A DNA stretch of 64,000 nucleotides from NCBI RefSeq assembly GCF_024746835.1, contig NZ_CP080531.1, positions 2,108,001 to 2,172,000 on the forward strand, read 5' to 3'. Below the pieces are notes generated by a model. The model ran no database searches. It saw nothing but the letters and a program-made list of their open reading frames with translations, and was not told the origin of the DNA. This document shows, piece after piece, positions 1 through 8,471 of the stretch (the first letter of the stretch is position 1; the number at the start of each line of letters is the position of its first letter). The DNA is from Mesorhizobium sp. AR02 (GTDB lineage Bacteria; Pseudomonadota; Alphaproteobacteria; Rhizobiales; Rhizobiaceae). Position numbers and translations under genes: made by a program.

Positions 1-174
1 AGCCGCGACCAGCTTCGTCAGCTGCTCATGCTGGGCGGCGGCTTTTTGCGGGTCAAAGCCCGGACCATAGTGCCATTCCCGCGCCTTGGCATGACGCATG
101 GCGCTGGCGGCAGAGCGCATCAGCACCCGCCGCAGCGGCCCGGCCATCGACTGCGACCCGTAAGCTTTGCCCAC
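1..174 (-). CDS. Amidinotransferase / dimethylarginine dimethylaminohydrolase-like protein, N-terminal part only
   Basis: Only the first 58 codons are in the window; the gene runs off the left edge. It opens with a GTG at 172-174, preceded by a GGGAG ribosome site about 6 bases upstream. The N-terminus has the pattern YGSQSMAGPLRRVLMR, then a Trp-His-Tyr and an alternating acidic/basic helix, as in arginine deiminase/dimethylargininase-fold enzymes (GGQSM..LRRVLVR). Such enzymes hydrolyse or transfer the guanidino group of arginine derivatives. The gene is divergent from a polar amino acid ABC transporter, which suits uptake and breakdown of an arginine-like substrate. The catalytic His and Cys lie outside the window, so the exact activity is open. 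Confidence 0.65.
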   Translation of the reverse strand, partial: MGKAYGSQSMAGPLRRVLMRSAASAMRHAKAREWHYGPGFDPQKAAAQHEQLTKLVAA

Positions 175-364
175 TAAAATCTCCCGAAAAGCTGTCCCCT
201 GCCAATAGCCACTCAGCAAGCCGTGATCAATGGTCCAAAAAAGCACGGTTGACGGAGGCAAGTGGAACGGTCCATCTTGAGAATGGGAACTCTGTCCAGT
301 GACGGTTAATGGGTAAAACAATCCAGCAGCGATGGGCTCGACCGCTCCGCGGAGCGTCGAAGGG

Positions 365-1180
365 ATGATGGCGCACGGCGCCGCACCCGTCCAGAAACAC
401 ACGGCGCAGGACGGCGCCGCCGAAGCCATCCATGTCGAGAACCTGCACAAGAAGTTCGGCCAACTGCATGTGCTGAAGGGCGTGTCGCTGTCGGCGCGCG
501 ATGGCGAGGTGATCGCCATCATCGGCGGCTCAGGCTCAGGCAAATCGACGCTGCTGCGTTGCATCAACTGCCTGGAAAACCCGACCAGCGGCATCATCCG
601 CGTCAACGGCGAAGAGATCAAACTGAAGGCCGATAGCCACGGCCACACCATTCCCGCCGACCGCAGGCAGATCGAGCGCATCCGCTCCAAGCTCGGCATG
701 GTGTTCCAGAATTTCAACCTGTGGAGCCACATGACGCTGATCGAAAACGTCATCGAGGTTCCCGTGCATGTGCTCGGCGTCAAGCGCGACGAGGCGATCG
801 CCCAGGCCGAAAAGCTGCTGGTGCGCGTCGGGCTTGCCGAAAAGCGCGACGTCTATCCGGCCTATCTCTCGGGCGGCCAGCAGCAGCGCGCAGCGATCGC
901 CCGTGCGCTCGCCATCAATCCGCGCGTCATGCTGTTCGACGAGCCGACCTCGGCGCTCGACCCCGAACTGGTCGGCGAGGTGCTGAAGGTGATCGGCGAC
1001 CTGGCGCGCGAGGGCCGCACCATGGTGCTGGTCACCCACGAGATGAAGTTCGCTCGCGAGGTCGCGACCCACGTCGTCTATCTCTACAACGGGCTGGTCG
1101 AGGAAGAAGGCCCGCCGGAGCAGATCTTCGGCGCGCCGAAATCCGAAAGGCTGAAGCAGTTCATCCGCAACATCGGCTAG
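365..1180 (+). CDS. Polar amino acid ABC transporter, ATP-binding protein (HisP/OccP type)
   Basis: This is the cytoplasmic ATPase of an amino acid importer. It has a Walker A motif GGSGSGKST, a Q-loop NFNLWSH, the signature LSGGQQQR, a Walker B MLFDEPTSALDP and a switch His in LVTHEM, all in normal order. The length of about 271 residues fits the family. An upstream in-frame ATG at 332 would add 11 residues; the ATG pair at 365 is preferred because a GGAG lies about 10 bases before it and because the homology starts later. It is the first gene of a four-gene unit with a binding protein and two permeases. The family takes up histidine, octopine, or lysine/arginine/ornithine; the substrate here is not determined. 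Confidence 0.93.
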   Translation: MMAHGAAPVQKHTAQDGAAEAIHVENLHKKFGQLHVLKGVSLSARDGEVIAIIGGSGSGKSTLLRCINCLENPTSGIIRVNGEEIKLKADSHGHTIPADRRQIERIRSKLGMVFQNFNLWSHMTLIENVIEVPVHVLGVKRDEAIAQAEKLLVRVGLAEKRDVYPAYLSGGQQQRAAIARALAINPRVMLFDEPTSALDPELVGEVLKVIGDLAREGRTMVLVTHEMKFAREVATHVVYLYNGLVEEEGPPEQIFGAPKSERLKQFIRNIG

Positions 1181-1235
1181 GGACAGGCCGGGACGGAAGA
1201 AAACCGGGAACCAACAACAAACTGGGAGTTTTGAA

Positions 1236-2036
1236 ATGAAGACTGTTTTGAAGACATTCGCCGCAGCGCTGCTGCTCGGCGTTGCCGCCATGGGCGTGGC
1301 CAAGGCCGATCCGGTCAAGATCGGCGTCGCCGCCGAGCCGTATCCGCCCTTCACCTCGCCGGATGCTTCGGGCAAATGGGTCGGCTGGGAGATCGACTTC
1401 ATCGACGCCGTGTGCGCCGAGGAGAAGCTCGACTGCGTCATCACGCCTGTTGCCTGGGACGGCATCATCCCGGCGTTGACCACCAAGAAGATCGACCTCA
1501 TCGTCTCGTCGATGTCGATCACCGCCGAACGCGAGAAGACGATCGACTTCTCGGACAAGTATTACAACACGCCGACGGCGATCATCGGACCGAAGGACCA
1601 GAAATTCGGCCCCGCGCCCGACGATCTCAAGGGCAAGGTCATCGGCGTCCAGGTGTCGACCGTGCACGCCGTCTACGCCAAGAAGCACTTCGGCGCCACG
1701 GCTTCCGAGATCAAGGAATACCAGACCCAGGACGAAGCCAACAACGACCTTGCCGCCGGCCGCCTCGACGCGGTGCAGGCCGACTCCATCGCGCTTGGTG
1801 AATTCCTCAAGTCCGACCAGGGCAAGGCCTGCTGCGACCTGAAGGGCATGGTGGCTCCGGACGACGAAGTGCTTGGACCGGGGGTCGGCGCCGGCGTGCG
1901 CAAGGAAGACACCGACCTGAAGGCAAAGATCAACGCCGGCATCAAGGCGATCCGGTCCAACGGCAAATATGACGAGATCTCGAAGAAATACTTCGATTTC
2001 GACATTTACGGCGGCGGCGGCGCGCAGTCGAACTGA
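1236..2036 (+). CDS. Amino acid ABC transporter, periplasmic substrate-binding protein
   Basis: A 266-residue type II periplasmic binding protein of the lysine/arginine/ornithine/histidine/octopine class. It starts with a cleavable signal peptide (MKTVLKTFAAALLLGVAAMG, processed near AKA-DP), followed by the lobe-1 start VKIGVAAEPYPPF and the family segments GWEIDFIDAVC, WDGIIPALTTKKID and SMSITAEREK. A GGGAG lies 6 bases before the ATG. It would capture the amino acid in the periplasm and hand it to the two permeases encoded next. It follows the ATPase gene after 55 bases, so co-transcription is likely. Confidence 0.93.
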   Translation: MKTVLKTFAAALLLGVAAMGVAKADPVKIGVAAEPYPPFTSPDASGKWVGWEIDFIDAVCAEEKLDCVITPVAWDGIIPALTTKKIDLIVSSMSITAEREKTIDFSDKYYNTPTAIIGPKDQKFGPAPDDLKGKVIGVQVSTVHAVYAKKHFGATASEIKEYQTQDEANNDLAAGRLDAVQADSIALGEFLKSDQGKACCDLKGMVAPDDEVLGPGVGAGVRKEDTDLKAKINAGIKAIRSNGKYDEISKKYFDFDIYGGGGAQSN

Positions 2037-2161
2037 TCGGCAAGCCTGAGCTTGTGACCGCGCGGCGCACCGTGCGCCGTGCGGTTTCGCCTGAACCTGT
2101 CCACGCACGCTTCCGCTGACGAAAATGGCCAGCGGCTGACGCCAGCAATCCGGGGGCAAAG

Positions 2162-2911
2162 CTGATCGACGCATTCCTTTCGGCCTCGGCGGCCGGCATC
2201 ATCGAACTTCTCTCGCCCTATCCGCCGGGCTGGGGCGCAACGCTGCTGCTTGGGCTGCTCCACTCGATCGAAATTGCGCTCGGCGCAACCTGCCTTGGTC
2301 TGTTGATCGGTACCGGCGGCGCCTATGGCAAGCTCTATGGCGGCCCGGTGGTGCGCGATCTGTTGGCCGTCTACACCACCATCGTGCGCGCCGTCCCCGA
2401 ACTGGTGCTGATCCTGCTGCTCTATTATGCCGGAACCGACCTGATCAACCAGGCGCTGACGGCAATGGGCTATCAGCGCGTCGATATCAGCGGACTTGCC
2501 GCAGGCATTGCCGTGCTCGGTTTCGTCCAGGGCGCCTATTCGACAGAAGTCATACGCGGCGCGATCCTGGCCATTCCGCAGGGCCAGATCGAAGCCGCCC
2601 GTGCCTATGGCATGTCCCCCGGCCTGATGCTGCGGCGCATCACTCTGCCGGCCATGCTGCCGTTTGCCATACCGGGCCTTGCCAATCTCTGGCTGATCGC
2701 CACCAAGGACACCGCCCTGCTGGCGGTTGTCGGTTTCTTTGAACTGGCGCTGGCAACACGGCAGGCCGCAGGCGTGACCAAAGCCTATTTCACCTTCTTC
2801 TTCGCCGCAGGTGTGCTTTATCTGCTGCTTTCGCTGCTTTCCAACTTCCTCATCGGCCGTGTCGAGGCCCGGTCGCGGCGCGGCATGCCTTCGCTCAAGG
2901 AAGCGCGCTGA
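2162..2911 (+). CDS. Amino acid ABC transporter permease 1 (HisQ/OccQ type), probable CTG start
   Basis: An inner-membrane permease with the EAA loop EAARAYGMSPGLMLRRITLP. The first ATG/GTG/TTG in frame is the TTG at 2303, which would give only 202 residues and remove the N-terminal segment including part of the first membrane helix. The frame stays open upstream to a stop at 2117-2119, and the upstream translation (IDAFLSASAAGIIELL, then a hydrophobic stretch LLLGLLHSIEIALG) is typical of the family. A GGGGG at 2152-2156 sits just before a CTG at 2162, giving 249 residues, the usual length. I therefore call CTG as the start. The TGA stop overlaps the next ATG by one base. Confidence 0.85.
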   Translation: MIDAFLSASAAGIIELLSPYPPGWGATLLLGLLHSIEIALGATCLGLLIGTGGAYGKLYGGPVVRDLLAVYTTIVRAVPELVLILLLYYAGTDLINQALTAMGYQRVDISGLAAGIAVLGFVQGAYSTEVIRGAILAIPQGQIEAARAYGMSPGLMLRRITLPAMLPFAIPGLANLWLIATKDTALLAVVGFFELALATRQAAGVTKAYFTFFFAAGVLYLLLSLLSNFLIGRVEARSRRGMPSLKEAR

Positions 2912-3720
2912 TGGCCAACGAGGCGGCCATCATCAACATCGTCGCGCGAACGTCGCTGTGGCTGCAGCCGCACCGCATCGTGCTGATCCTGGTCGCGCTG
3001 GGGCTGGTTCTGGGCGCCATATTCTTCATGCGCTGGAACTGGCTGCCGCAATATTACGAGATGGGCCTGCTCGGCATCTGGCGCTCACTGTGGATCCTGG
3101 CCGTCACCTGCGTGCTGGGTTTCCTGCTCGCCGTGCCCTTGGGGTTGGCGCAGGCGGCCGGCTCGTTCTGGTTCGCAGCACCCGCCAAGGTCTTCTGTAC
3201 CGTCATCCGGGGCACGCCTCTGCTGATCCAGCTGTGGCTGCTTTATTACGGCCTGGGCTCCTTGTTTCCGCAATATCCGTGGATTCGCGAGTCCTGGATG
3301 TGGCCGTATCTCAGGCAAGCCTGGCCTTATGGCGTGCTGGCACTGACCTTGTCCTTCGCCGGTTACGAGGGCGAGGTGATGCGCGGCGCCTTTGCCGGTG
3401 TCCCCAAGGGGCAACTCGAGGCCGCGCGCGCGTTCGGCATGAGCCGCTGGAAGGCATTCCGGCGCATCTGGCTGCCGCAAGCCATCTACCGGGCGCTGCC
3501 GACGCTGACCGGTGAAACCGTGCTGCAGCTGAAGTCGACGCCGCTGGTGGCAACGATCAGCGTCATCGACATCTTCGCCGTCTCGTCCAAGGTGCGGCAG
3601 GACACCTACCTCACCTACGAACCCTTGCTGCTGCTGGCGCTGATCTACATGACGATCACCGGCATCCTGGTCTTCGCCTTCAGCAGGATCGAGGCGCGGA
3701 TCCCGAACAAGATCGGCTAG
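2911..3720 (+). CDS. Amino acid ABC transporter permease 2 (HisM/OccM type)
   Basis: A 269-residue inner-membrane permease. It has the HisM/GltK-like core: GIWRSLWILAVTCVLGFLLA, TVIRGTPLLIQLWLLYYG, and an EAA loop EAARAFGMSRWKAFRRIW that contacts the ATPase. Its start overlaps the stop of permease 1 (TGATG), so the two halves of the membrane channel are probably translationally coupled. It ends the transporter operon; a Rho-independent terminator follows about 50 bases downstream. The N-terminus is slightly longer than usual but carries a clear first helix (IVLILVALGLVLGAIFF). Confidence 0.93.
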   Translation: MANEAAIINIVARTSLWLQPHRIVLILVALGLVLGAIFFMRWNWLPQYYEMGLLGIWRSLWILAVTCVLGFLLAVPLGLAQAAGSFWFAAPAKVFCTVIRGTPLLIQLWLLYYGLGSLFPQYPWIRESWMWPYLRQAWPYGVLALTLSFAGYEGEVMRGAFAGVPKGQLEAARAFGMSRWKAFRRIWLPQAIYRALPTLTGETVLQLKSTPLVATISVIDIFAVSSKVRQDTYLTYEPLLLLALIYMTITGILVFAFSRIEARIPNKIG

Positions 3721-3769
3721 AGCTTTTCCTGGTATTGCCCACGAGCCGCCAGTCGTACGGCGGACTTGC

Positions 3770-3794
3770 AACGGCGGACGTGTCCGCCGTTTTT
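3770..3794 (+). terminator. Rho-independent terminator of the ABC transporter operon
   Basis: An AACGGCGGA / TCCGCCGTT hairpin with a four-base loop, followed by a T run. It lies about 50 bases after the stop of the last permease gene, and the next gene has its own start region beyond it. Confidence 0.8.
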
Positions 3795-3881
3795 CTTGCA
3801 GTTGCGGACGATTTTCAACACAAACGCCGCCTCATGTGCTGTTAGACCCAACCAACCAATTACAGCAATCGCAGGACGGCC

Positions 3882-4886
3882 ATGATGCAACTCAGTCTCG
3901 ACCAGGCAAGAGGACTGTGCCGGATGGCGGCACTCGGCGCCGGCGCCAATGAGGAGGCGGCGCAATCGCTCACCGCGTCGATCATCGCCGCGGAGGCGGA
4001 AGGGCTTTCGACCGTCGGCCTGTCGCATTTCATCGATTATCTCGAAGCGCTGGAGGCCGGGCGCATCGACGGCAATGCCGATCCGGTGATCACAAGGCCG
4101 GCGCTGGCCGTCTATCTTTCCGACGCACGCGGCGGACTGGCGCATACCGGCTTCGACCGGACGATCGACGACCTTGCCAAGGCGGCAAAGCTGTTCGGCG
4201 TCGCCATCTTCTCGCAGAAGAATGCCTATACGTGCGGCGCGCTCGGCTATTTCACCGGAAGGCTGGCCGCACAGGGGCTGGTATCGTTCGCCGCCACCAA
4301 CGGGCCGGCCGTGCTGGCCGGCTCGGGCTCGGTCAAGCCGGTCTATTGCACCAACCCGATGTCGTTTGCCGCCCCCGCGGCCGATGGCGCGCCGCTGGTC
4401 ATCGACCAGTCGTCGAGCGCCACCGCCTTCGTCAACATCCGCAAGGCGGCCGAGGACGGCAAGAAAATTCCCGAAGGCTGGGCGCTGGATGCCAGCGGCA
4501 ACCCGACCACCGATCCGGCGGCCGCCATGAAGGGTGCCATGCTTGCCTTTGGCGGTCAGCGCGGCGCCAACATCGCGCTGATGGTGGAAGTGCTGGCGGC
4601 AGGCCTGTCGGGCGCCAACTGGTCGCTCGACGCGCCCTGGTTCAGCGGCGGCCCCGACAGCCCCGGAACCGGCCTGTTCGTGCTTGCCGTCGAGCCCAAG
4701 CTTCTCGACCCGGATTTCGAACAGCGGATGAAGGACCAGCTCGACCGTCTGCGCCGCCGCTATGGCGTGCATGTGCCGGGCCGTGCCAGGGCGGAGGCGG
4801 CCGAGAAGGCGCAGGCACGCGGCATCACCGCGCCCAAGGCCGTGGTGCAGCGTATTTCCGAATTCGCCGAGCGCTATTCCGCCTGA
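3882..4886 (+). CDS. Ldh family NAD(P)-dependent oxidoreductase (malate/L-lactate dehydrogenase type 2 fold)
   Basis: A 334-residue member of the Ldh2/MDH2 fold, which includes malate/sulfolactate, ureidoglycolate and delta1-piperideine-2-carboxylate/pyrroline-2-carboxylate reductases. Recognisable segments are AEGLSTVGLSHFIDYLEAL, KNAYTCGALGYFTGRLA, the CTNPMSFAAPA nucleotide-site loop and LVIDQSSSATAFVNI. The start is an ATG pair (3882/3885) after a GGACGG. It stands alone between two terminators. Given the neighbouring amino acid transporter, reduction of a cyclic imino acid is a reasonable guess, but the sequence does not settle the substrate. Confidence 0.85.
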   Translation: MMQLSLDQARGLCRMAALGAGANEEAAQSLTASIIAAEAEGLSTVGLSHFIDYLEALEAGRIDGNADPVITRPALAVYLSDARGGLAHTGFDRTIDDLAKAAKLFGVAIFSQKNAYTCGALGYFTGRLAAQGLVSFAATNGPAVLAGSGSVKPVYCTNPMSFAAPAADGAPLVIDQSSSATAFVNIRKAAEDGKKIPEGWALDASGNPTTDPAAAMKGAMLAFGGQRGANIALMVEVLAAGLSGANWSLDAPWFSGGPDSPGTGLFVLAVEPKLLDPDFEQRMKDQLDRLRRRYGVHVPGRARAEAAEKAQARGITAPKAVVQRISEFAERYSA

Positions 4887-5078
4887 AGAGAATTTTTCCG
4901 CGGCTCGGTGAACCTTCCCGCGCGTTCCGACGACCAATGACTGTCCGGGTCGGGTTTGCCCGGTCGGTGTCTTCTGTCGGATGCGTCCAGGGCTGGGGCG
5001 GGCGTCTCACGCCACGCTGATACCGTCTCAGGTCAGGCCGCCTCGTTGGACCCTGGTTTCGACATGAACCTCACCCGG

Positions 5079-5102
5079 AAAACCCCGCTTCGGCGGGGTT
5101 TT
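5079..5102 (+). terminator. Strong Rho-independent terminator
   Basis: A perfect 10-bp stem AAAACCCCGC / GCGGGGTTTT closed by a TTCG tetraloop and ending in a T run. It lies 190 bases after the Ldh family gene and before the DoxX gene, separating the two units. The A-rich left side could also let it act on the minus strand. Confidence 0.88.
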
Positions 5103-5142
5103 CTGCGTTTCGTCCCGCGCATACCATAAACATGATTATGAT

Positions 5143-5160
5143 AGTTAACTTTTGTTAACT
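5143..5160. promoter_or_regulatory. Inverted repeat AGTTAAC-N4-GTTAACT, candidate operator for doxX
   Basis: Two perfect 7-base arms, AGTTAAC and GTTAACT, are separated by TTTT. The site sits in an AT-rich patch (4887-5218 otherwise holds only the terminator) and ends about 58 bases before the DoxX start codon. The position and symmetry fit a dimeric repressor site. No regulator gene lies next to it, so the role is inferred. Confidence 0.45.
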
Positions 5161-5218
5161 TGACTTGATGGGAGCCATCGGGCGTTTGCGAGGGGTCATC
5201 ACAACAACAGGAGCTACG

Positions 5219-5671
5219 ATGCCCGTAACCACCGACGCTTCCCGCGGCAAGCTGATCATTCCGGCGCTTGGCCACCTGTATTCGTCGCTGCATGACGGGG
5301 CCGAAACCCTTCTTCGCGTCATCGCCGGCGGGTTTCTTACCATCCATGGCTCGCAGAAGATCACCAATCCTTTCGGCGCCGCCGAGATGGTCGAAGGCCT
5401 CGGCTTCTATCCCGGCGCCTTCTGGTCGCTGCTTCTGTCCTGCACCGAATTTTTTGGCGGTATTCTCATCGCCATCGGACTTCTGACGCGCCCGGCCGCT
5501 TTTGCCGGCCTGTTCGTGCTGCTGGTGACCGTCTGGTTCCACTGGATAACCATGGGCCAGGGCTTTTCGGGTGCTGAAAAGTCGCTTCTGTGGGCGGCGA
5601 TCCTGCTCTTCTTCGTCATTCGCGGCGGCAACCGGCACTCGGTCGACGCCCGCATCGGCAAGGCATTCTAG
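5219..5671 (+). CDS. DoxX family membrane protein
   Basis: A 150-residue integral membrane protein of the DoxX family, with four predicted helices and the typical first-helix motif LLRVIAGGFLTIHGSQKI, followed by EFFGGILIAIGLLTRPAAFAGL. The family's roles (quinone-linked or redox membrane functions) are poorly defined. An ATG at 5165 is in frame but lies over the upstream regulatory region; the ATG at 5219 has an AGGAG 5 bases upstream and begins at the conserved part, so it is preferred. It is monocistronic, with an inverted repeat upstream. Confidence 0.88.
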   Translation: MPVTTDASRGKLIIPALGHLYSSLHDGAETLLRVIAGGFLTIHGSQKITNPFGAAEMVEGLGFYPGAFWSLLLSCTEFFGGILIAIGLLTRPAAFAGLFVLLVTVWFHWITMGQGFSGAEKSLLWAAILLFFVIRGGNRHSVDARIGKAF

Positions 5672-5782
5672 CAAGCTTTCAAGAGGGGTGGCAGCGACGA
5701 CGCGTCACCCTTTGCCTTTGGCGCAAAACCGACTATGAAACGGCTTCAGCCAAGCCATCTGGAACGTGCGCCGGAGCCAGCC

Positions 5783-6760
5783 ATGACCGAAATCCTGCAG
5801 ACCCCAAAGCTCGTCGTCGTCTTTGGCGGGTCAGGCTTTGTCGGCCGCCATGTCGTGCGCGCGCTGGCCAAGCGCGGCTACCGCATCCGGGTCGCCTGCC
5901 GGCGGCCCGACCTTGCCGGTCATTTGCAGCCGCTCGGCAATGTCGGCGAGATCCAGCCGGTGCAGGCCAATGTGCGCGTGCGCTGGTCGGTCGACCGCGC
6001 CGTGCAAGGCGCCGACCATGTCGTCAATCTCGTCGCCATCCTGCATGAGACCGGCCGGCAGAAATTCAACACCGTGCACGACTTCGGCGCCCGCGCCGTG
6101 GCCGAAGCCGCGCGCTCGGTTGGCGCCGGGCTCACCCATATTTCAGCACTTGGCGCCGATCTGGGCTCCGAATCGGACTATGCGCGCACCAAGGCGCTTG
6201 GCGAGAAGGCCGTTCTGGAGACGATCGCCGATGCGGTGATCTTCCGGCCGTCGATCAATTTCGGGCCGGAAGACAGCTTCTTCAACCGCTTCGCCAACAT
6301 GGCACGCTATTCGCCGATGCTGCCGCTGATCGGCGGCGGCCAGACCAAGTTCCAGCCGGTCTATGTCGGCGACGTCGCCGAAGCGGTGGCGCGCTCGGTC
6401 GATGGCAAGATCAATCGCGGCCAGATCTACGAGCTTGGCGGCCCCAACGTGCTCACCTTCAAGGAGTGCATGGAAGAATTGCTCACCGTGATCGAGCGCA
6501 AGCGCCTGCTGGTGCCGGTGCCGTGGTGGGTGGCCAACATCCAGGCCTCGATCCTTGGCCTGTTGCCCAATCCGCTGCTGACCAAGGACCAGGTGATGCA
6601 GCTGCGCGAGCACAACATCGTTTCGGAGGCCGCCGCCAAGGCCAACCGGACACTCGCCGGGCTCGGCATCCAGCCGCAATCGATCGCGACGATCCTGCCC
6701 AGCTACCTCTGGCGTTTCCGCGCCGCCGGCCAGTTCCAGCAGCGCAAGCCGGCGGCATAA
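5783..6760 (+). CDS. NAD(P)-dependent epimerase/dehydratase family protein, complex I NDUFA9-like
   Basis: A 325-residue atypical short-chain dehydrogenase. It begins with a Rossmann motif VVVFGGSGFVGRHVVRALAK and contains HISALGAD, the shortened YARTKALGEKAV (Tyr/Lys pair) and FRPSINFGPED, as in bacterial homologues of the mitochondrial complex I subunit NDUFA9. These bind NADP and are thought to support complex I or ubiquinone-related functions. The chosen ATG has GGAG 8 bases upstream; an ATG at 5735 would add 16 residues with no conserved sequence. It is followed by a long palindromic intergenic element. Confidence 0.88.
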   Translation: MTEILQTPKLVVVFGGSGFVGRHVVRALAKRGYRIRVACRRPDLAGHLQPLGNVGEIQPVQANVRVRWSVDRAVQGADHVVNLVAILHETGRQKFNTVHDFGARAVAEAARSVGAGLTHISALGADLGSESDYARTKALGEKAVLETIADAVIFRPSINFGPEDSFFNRFANMARYSPMLPLIGGGQTKFQPVYVGDVAEAVARSVDGKINRGQIYELGGPNVLTFKECMEELLTVIERKRLLVPVPWWVANIQASILGLLPNPLLTKDQVMQLREHNIVSEAAAKANRTLAGLGIQPQSIATILPSYLWRFRAAGQFQQRKPAA

Positions 6761-6774
6761 GCCCTAGGCGTGTT

Positions 6775-6897
6775 GAGATTCAGGTCAGGCCGAGTCGAGA
6801 ACGGTGGGTTACGAGAACCGGAGCGGAGCGTACTCCAGTACGTGAGCACCGGAAGCGCAGGAAGCCATCGTTCGCAGGCCGGCATCACCTGAATATC
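6775..6897. repeat. Long imperfect palindromic intergenic element
   Basis: About 123 bases form one large imperfect inverted repeat. The outer arms are ATTCAGGT / ACCTGAAT and the centre is CGTACT-CC-AGTACG; between them are partly matching arms (left ACCGGAGC against right GCACCGGA, and GAACGGTGGG against CCATCGTTC). It fills the gap between two convergent genes. I suspect a dispersed rhizobial palindromic repeat, but no second copy exists in this window. It could also serve as a bidirectional transcription stop. Confidence 0.5.
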
Positions 6898-6904
6898 GGC
6901 ATGC

Positions 6905-8272
6905 CTAGCGAGGCGTGACCTGCATCGGCAACCCGCCTTGCGGCTGCGTGGTCAGCTTCTGCACCGGCCAAGGCTTGGTCTCGGCCGTGGTATCGAAGCG
7001 GAAGCGGGACAACAGGATGGCGAGCGCGATGATCGCCTCCTGCATGGCGAAACTGGCGCCAATGCAGACGCGCGGACCCGCACCGAACGGCAGATACTGG
7101 AAGCGGTCGATCTTTTCACGGTTTCCCGGATGGAACCGTTCGGGCAGATAGGCATCCGGCCGGTCCCATAATTTCCTGTGGCGGTGGACGACCCACGGCA
7201 TCACCAGCACGGCGGCGTGCTTGGGGATATAGAGATCCTTCCACATCTCCGGCTCGATCGGCTCGCGGTTGATCGAGGGCGCCGGCGGATAGAGCCGGAG
7301 CGCCTCGTCGAAAGCGGCGCGCGTCAACGGCATCGCGTCGAGCCATTTCGTCGGATCGGGTTCGCGCGCCAGCACCTGGTCGATCTCCTGCTCGACCCGG
7401 TTGCGCTCCCATGGCGATTCGGCGAGGCAATAGAGCGTCCAGCCCAGCGCCCGCGCCGTGGTCTCATGACCGGCGCCGATGAAGGTGATGATGTTGTCCT
7501 CGACTTCCGAGCGCGTCAGCCCGTCGGGACCTTCGGCCTTGAGCAGCAGCGTCAGGAAATCCTGTGGCACGCCATCGGGGTCACGCCTGACCCTCTCTTC
7601 GCGCATCTTGACCGTATCGGTCACGATCTTGCGGAAATAGGCCATGGTCTTGCGGCCGCGGATGCGGGTCAGCCGCGGCAGCCAGTCGGGCGCGCGCAAC
7701 AGGTCGAGCGGATCGACGCGGCCCATGGTCTCGAACAATCGGTCGATTTCATTGGCGAAACTGCCCGGCTCGCCCGCGATCTCGCCGGAGAACAGAGTCT
7801 CGGCCAGGATGTCGTAGGTGAGCAATGTCATGTCATGGGCGATGTCGGATATGCCGCCCTCTTCGTAGCGGGTGACGAACTCCTTGGTGCGCTTCAGCAT
7901 CGGCTGGGCGAAACCGAAGATGTGGCGCGGCGTGAACACCGGCGCCATCGCCTTGCGCGACCGCTTCCAGACCTCGCCCTCAGCTGTCAGCAGGCCATCG
8001 CGAAGGATGGGCCGCAGGATCTTCTGGCGCACCGTCGCCATCTTGTAGTTCTTGGCGTTGTCGACCAGCACGTGGCGGATGAGGCCGGGATCGTTGGCGA
8101 CGATCAGGTGGCCACCAACGCCATTCGCGGAAATCCAGGGCTCGTTATAGGTATGCTCACCCCACAATTCGAGCGGATTGCGGTAGACGATGCGGATCAT
8201 CTCCAGCGTCGAAGGCGGCGTCGTGCGCGGCTTCGGGGCGGGAGGAACAAAGGGGGCGGGCTGCGTGTCCAT
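6905..8272 (-). CDS. Cytochrome P450
   Basis: A 455-residue heme-thiolate monooxygenase. It has the I-helix oxygen-activation motif GAGHETTA (about residues 267-274), the K-helix ExxR as EALR (E323, R326), and the heme loop FGAGPRVCIG with the cysteine ligand at about C403. There is no N-terminal membrane anchor, so it is probably soluble and needs a separate ferredoxin/reductase, neither of which is nearby. A start at 8359 is in frame, but the ATG at 8272 has a GGAG 6 bases upstream and begins just before the proline-rich entry of P450s. It is divergent from an FMN reductase gene. The substrate is unknown. Confidence 0.94.
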   Translation of the reverse strand: MDTQPAPFVPPAPKPRTTPPSTLEMIRIVYRNPLELWGEHTYNEPWISANGVGGHLIVANDPGLIRHVLVDNAKNYKMATVRQKILRPILRDGLLTAEGEVWKRSRKAMAPVFTPRHIFGFAQPMLKRTKEFVTRYEEGGISDIAHDMTLLTYDILAETLFSGEIAGEPGSFANEIDRLFETMGRVDPLDLLRAPDWLPRLTRIRGRKTMAYFRKIVTDTVKMREERVRRDPDGVPQDFLTLLLKAEGPDGLTRSEVEDNIITFIGAGHETTARALGWTLYCLAESPWERNRVEQEIDQVLAREPDPTKWLDAMPLTRAAFDEALRLYPPAPSINREPIEPEMWKDLYIPKHAAVLVMPWVVHRHRKLWDRPDAYLPERFHPGNREKIDRFQYLPFGAGPRVCIGASFAMQEAIIALAILLSRFRFDTTAETKPWPVQKLTTQPQGGLPMQVTPR

Positions 8273-8471
8273 GAAGTGCTCCGCTGTTGTGTCAATGTAG
8301 TGGCTGGCGATCCGGGCGTCCATGTGACCGAACGGCAGGCAACACGCGGCACGAAGCAAGCGGTCTGTTCATCCGATCGTAACCGCTCTGCCAGGTGTCC
8401 CGCCTTGTCCGCCGGGGCGCTCTGCCGTAGTGACAGGCACCAACAGATACCACCTGACGAAGGAGCCCGCC

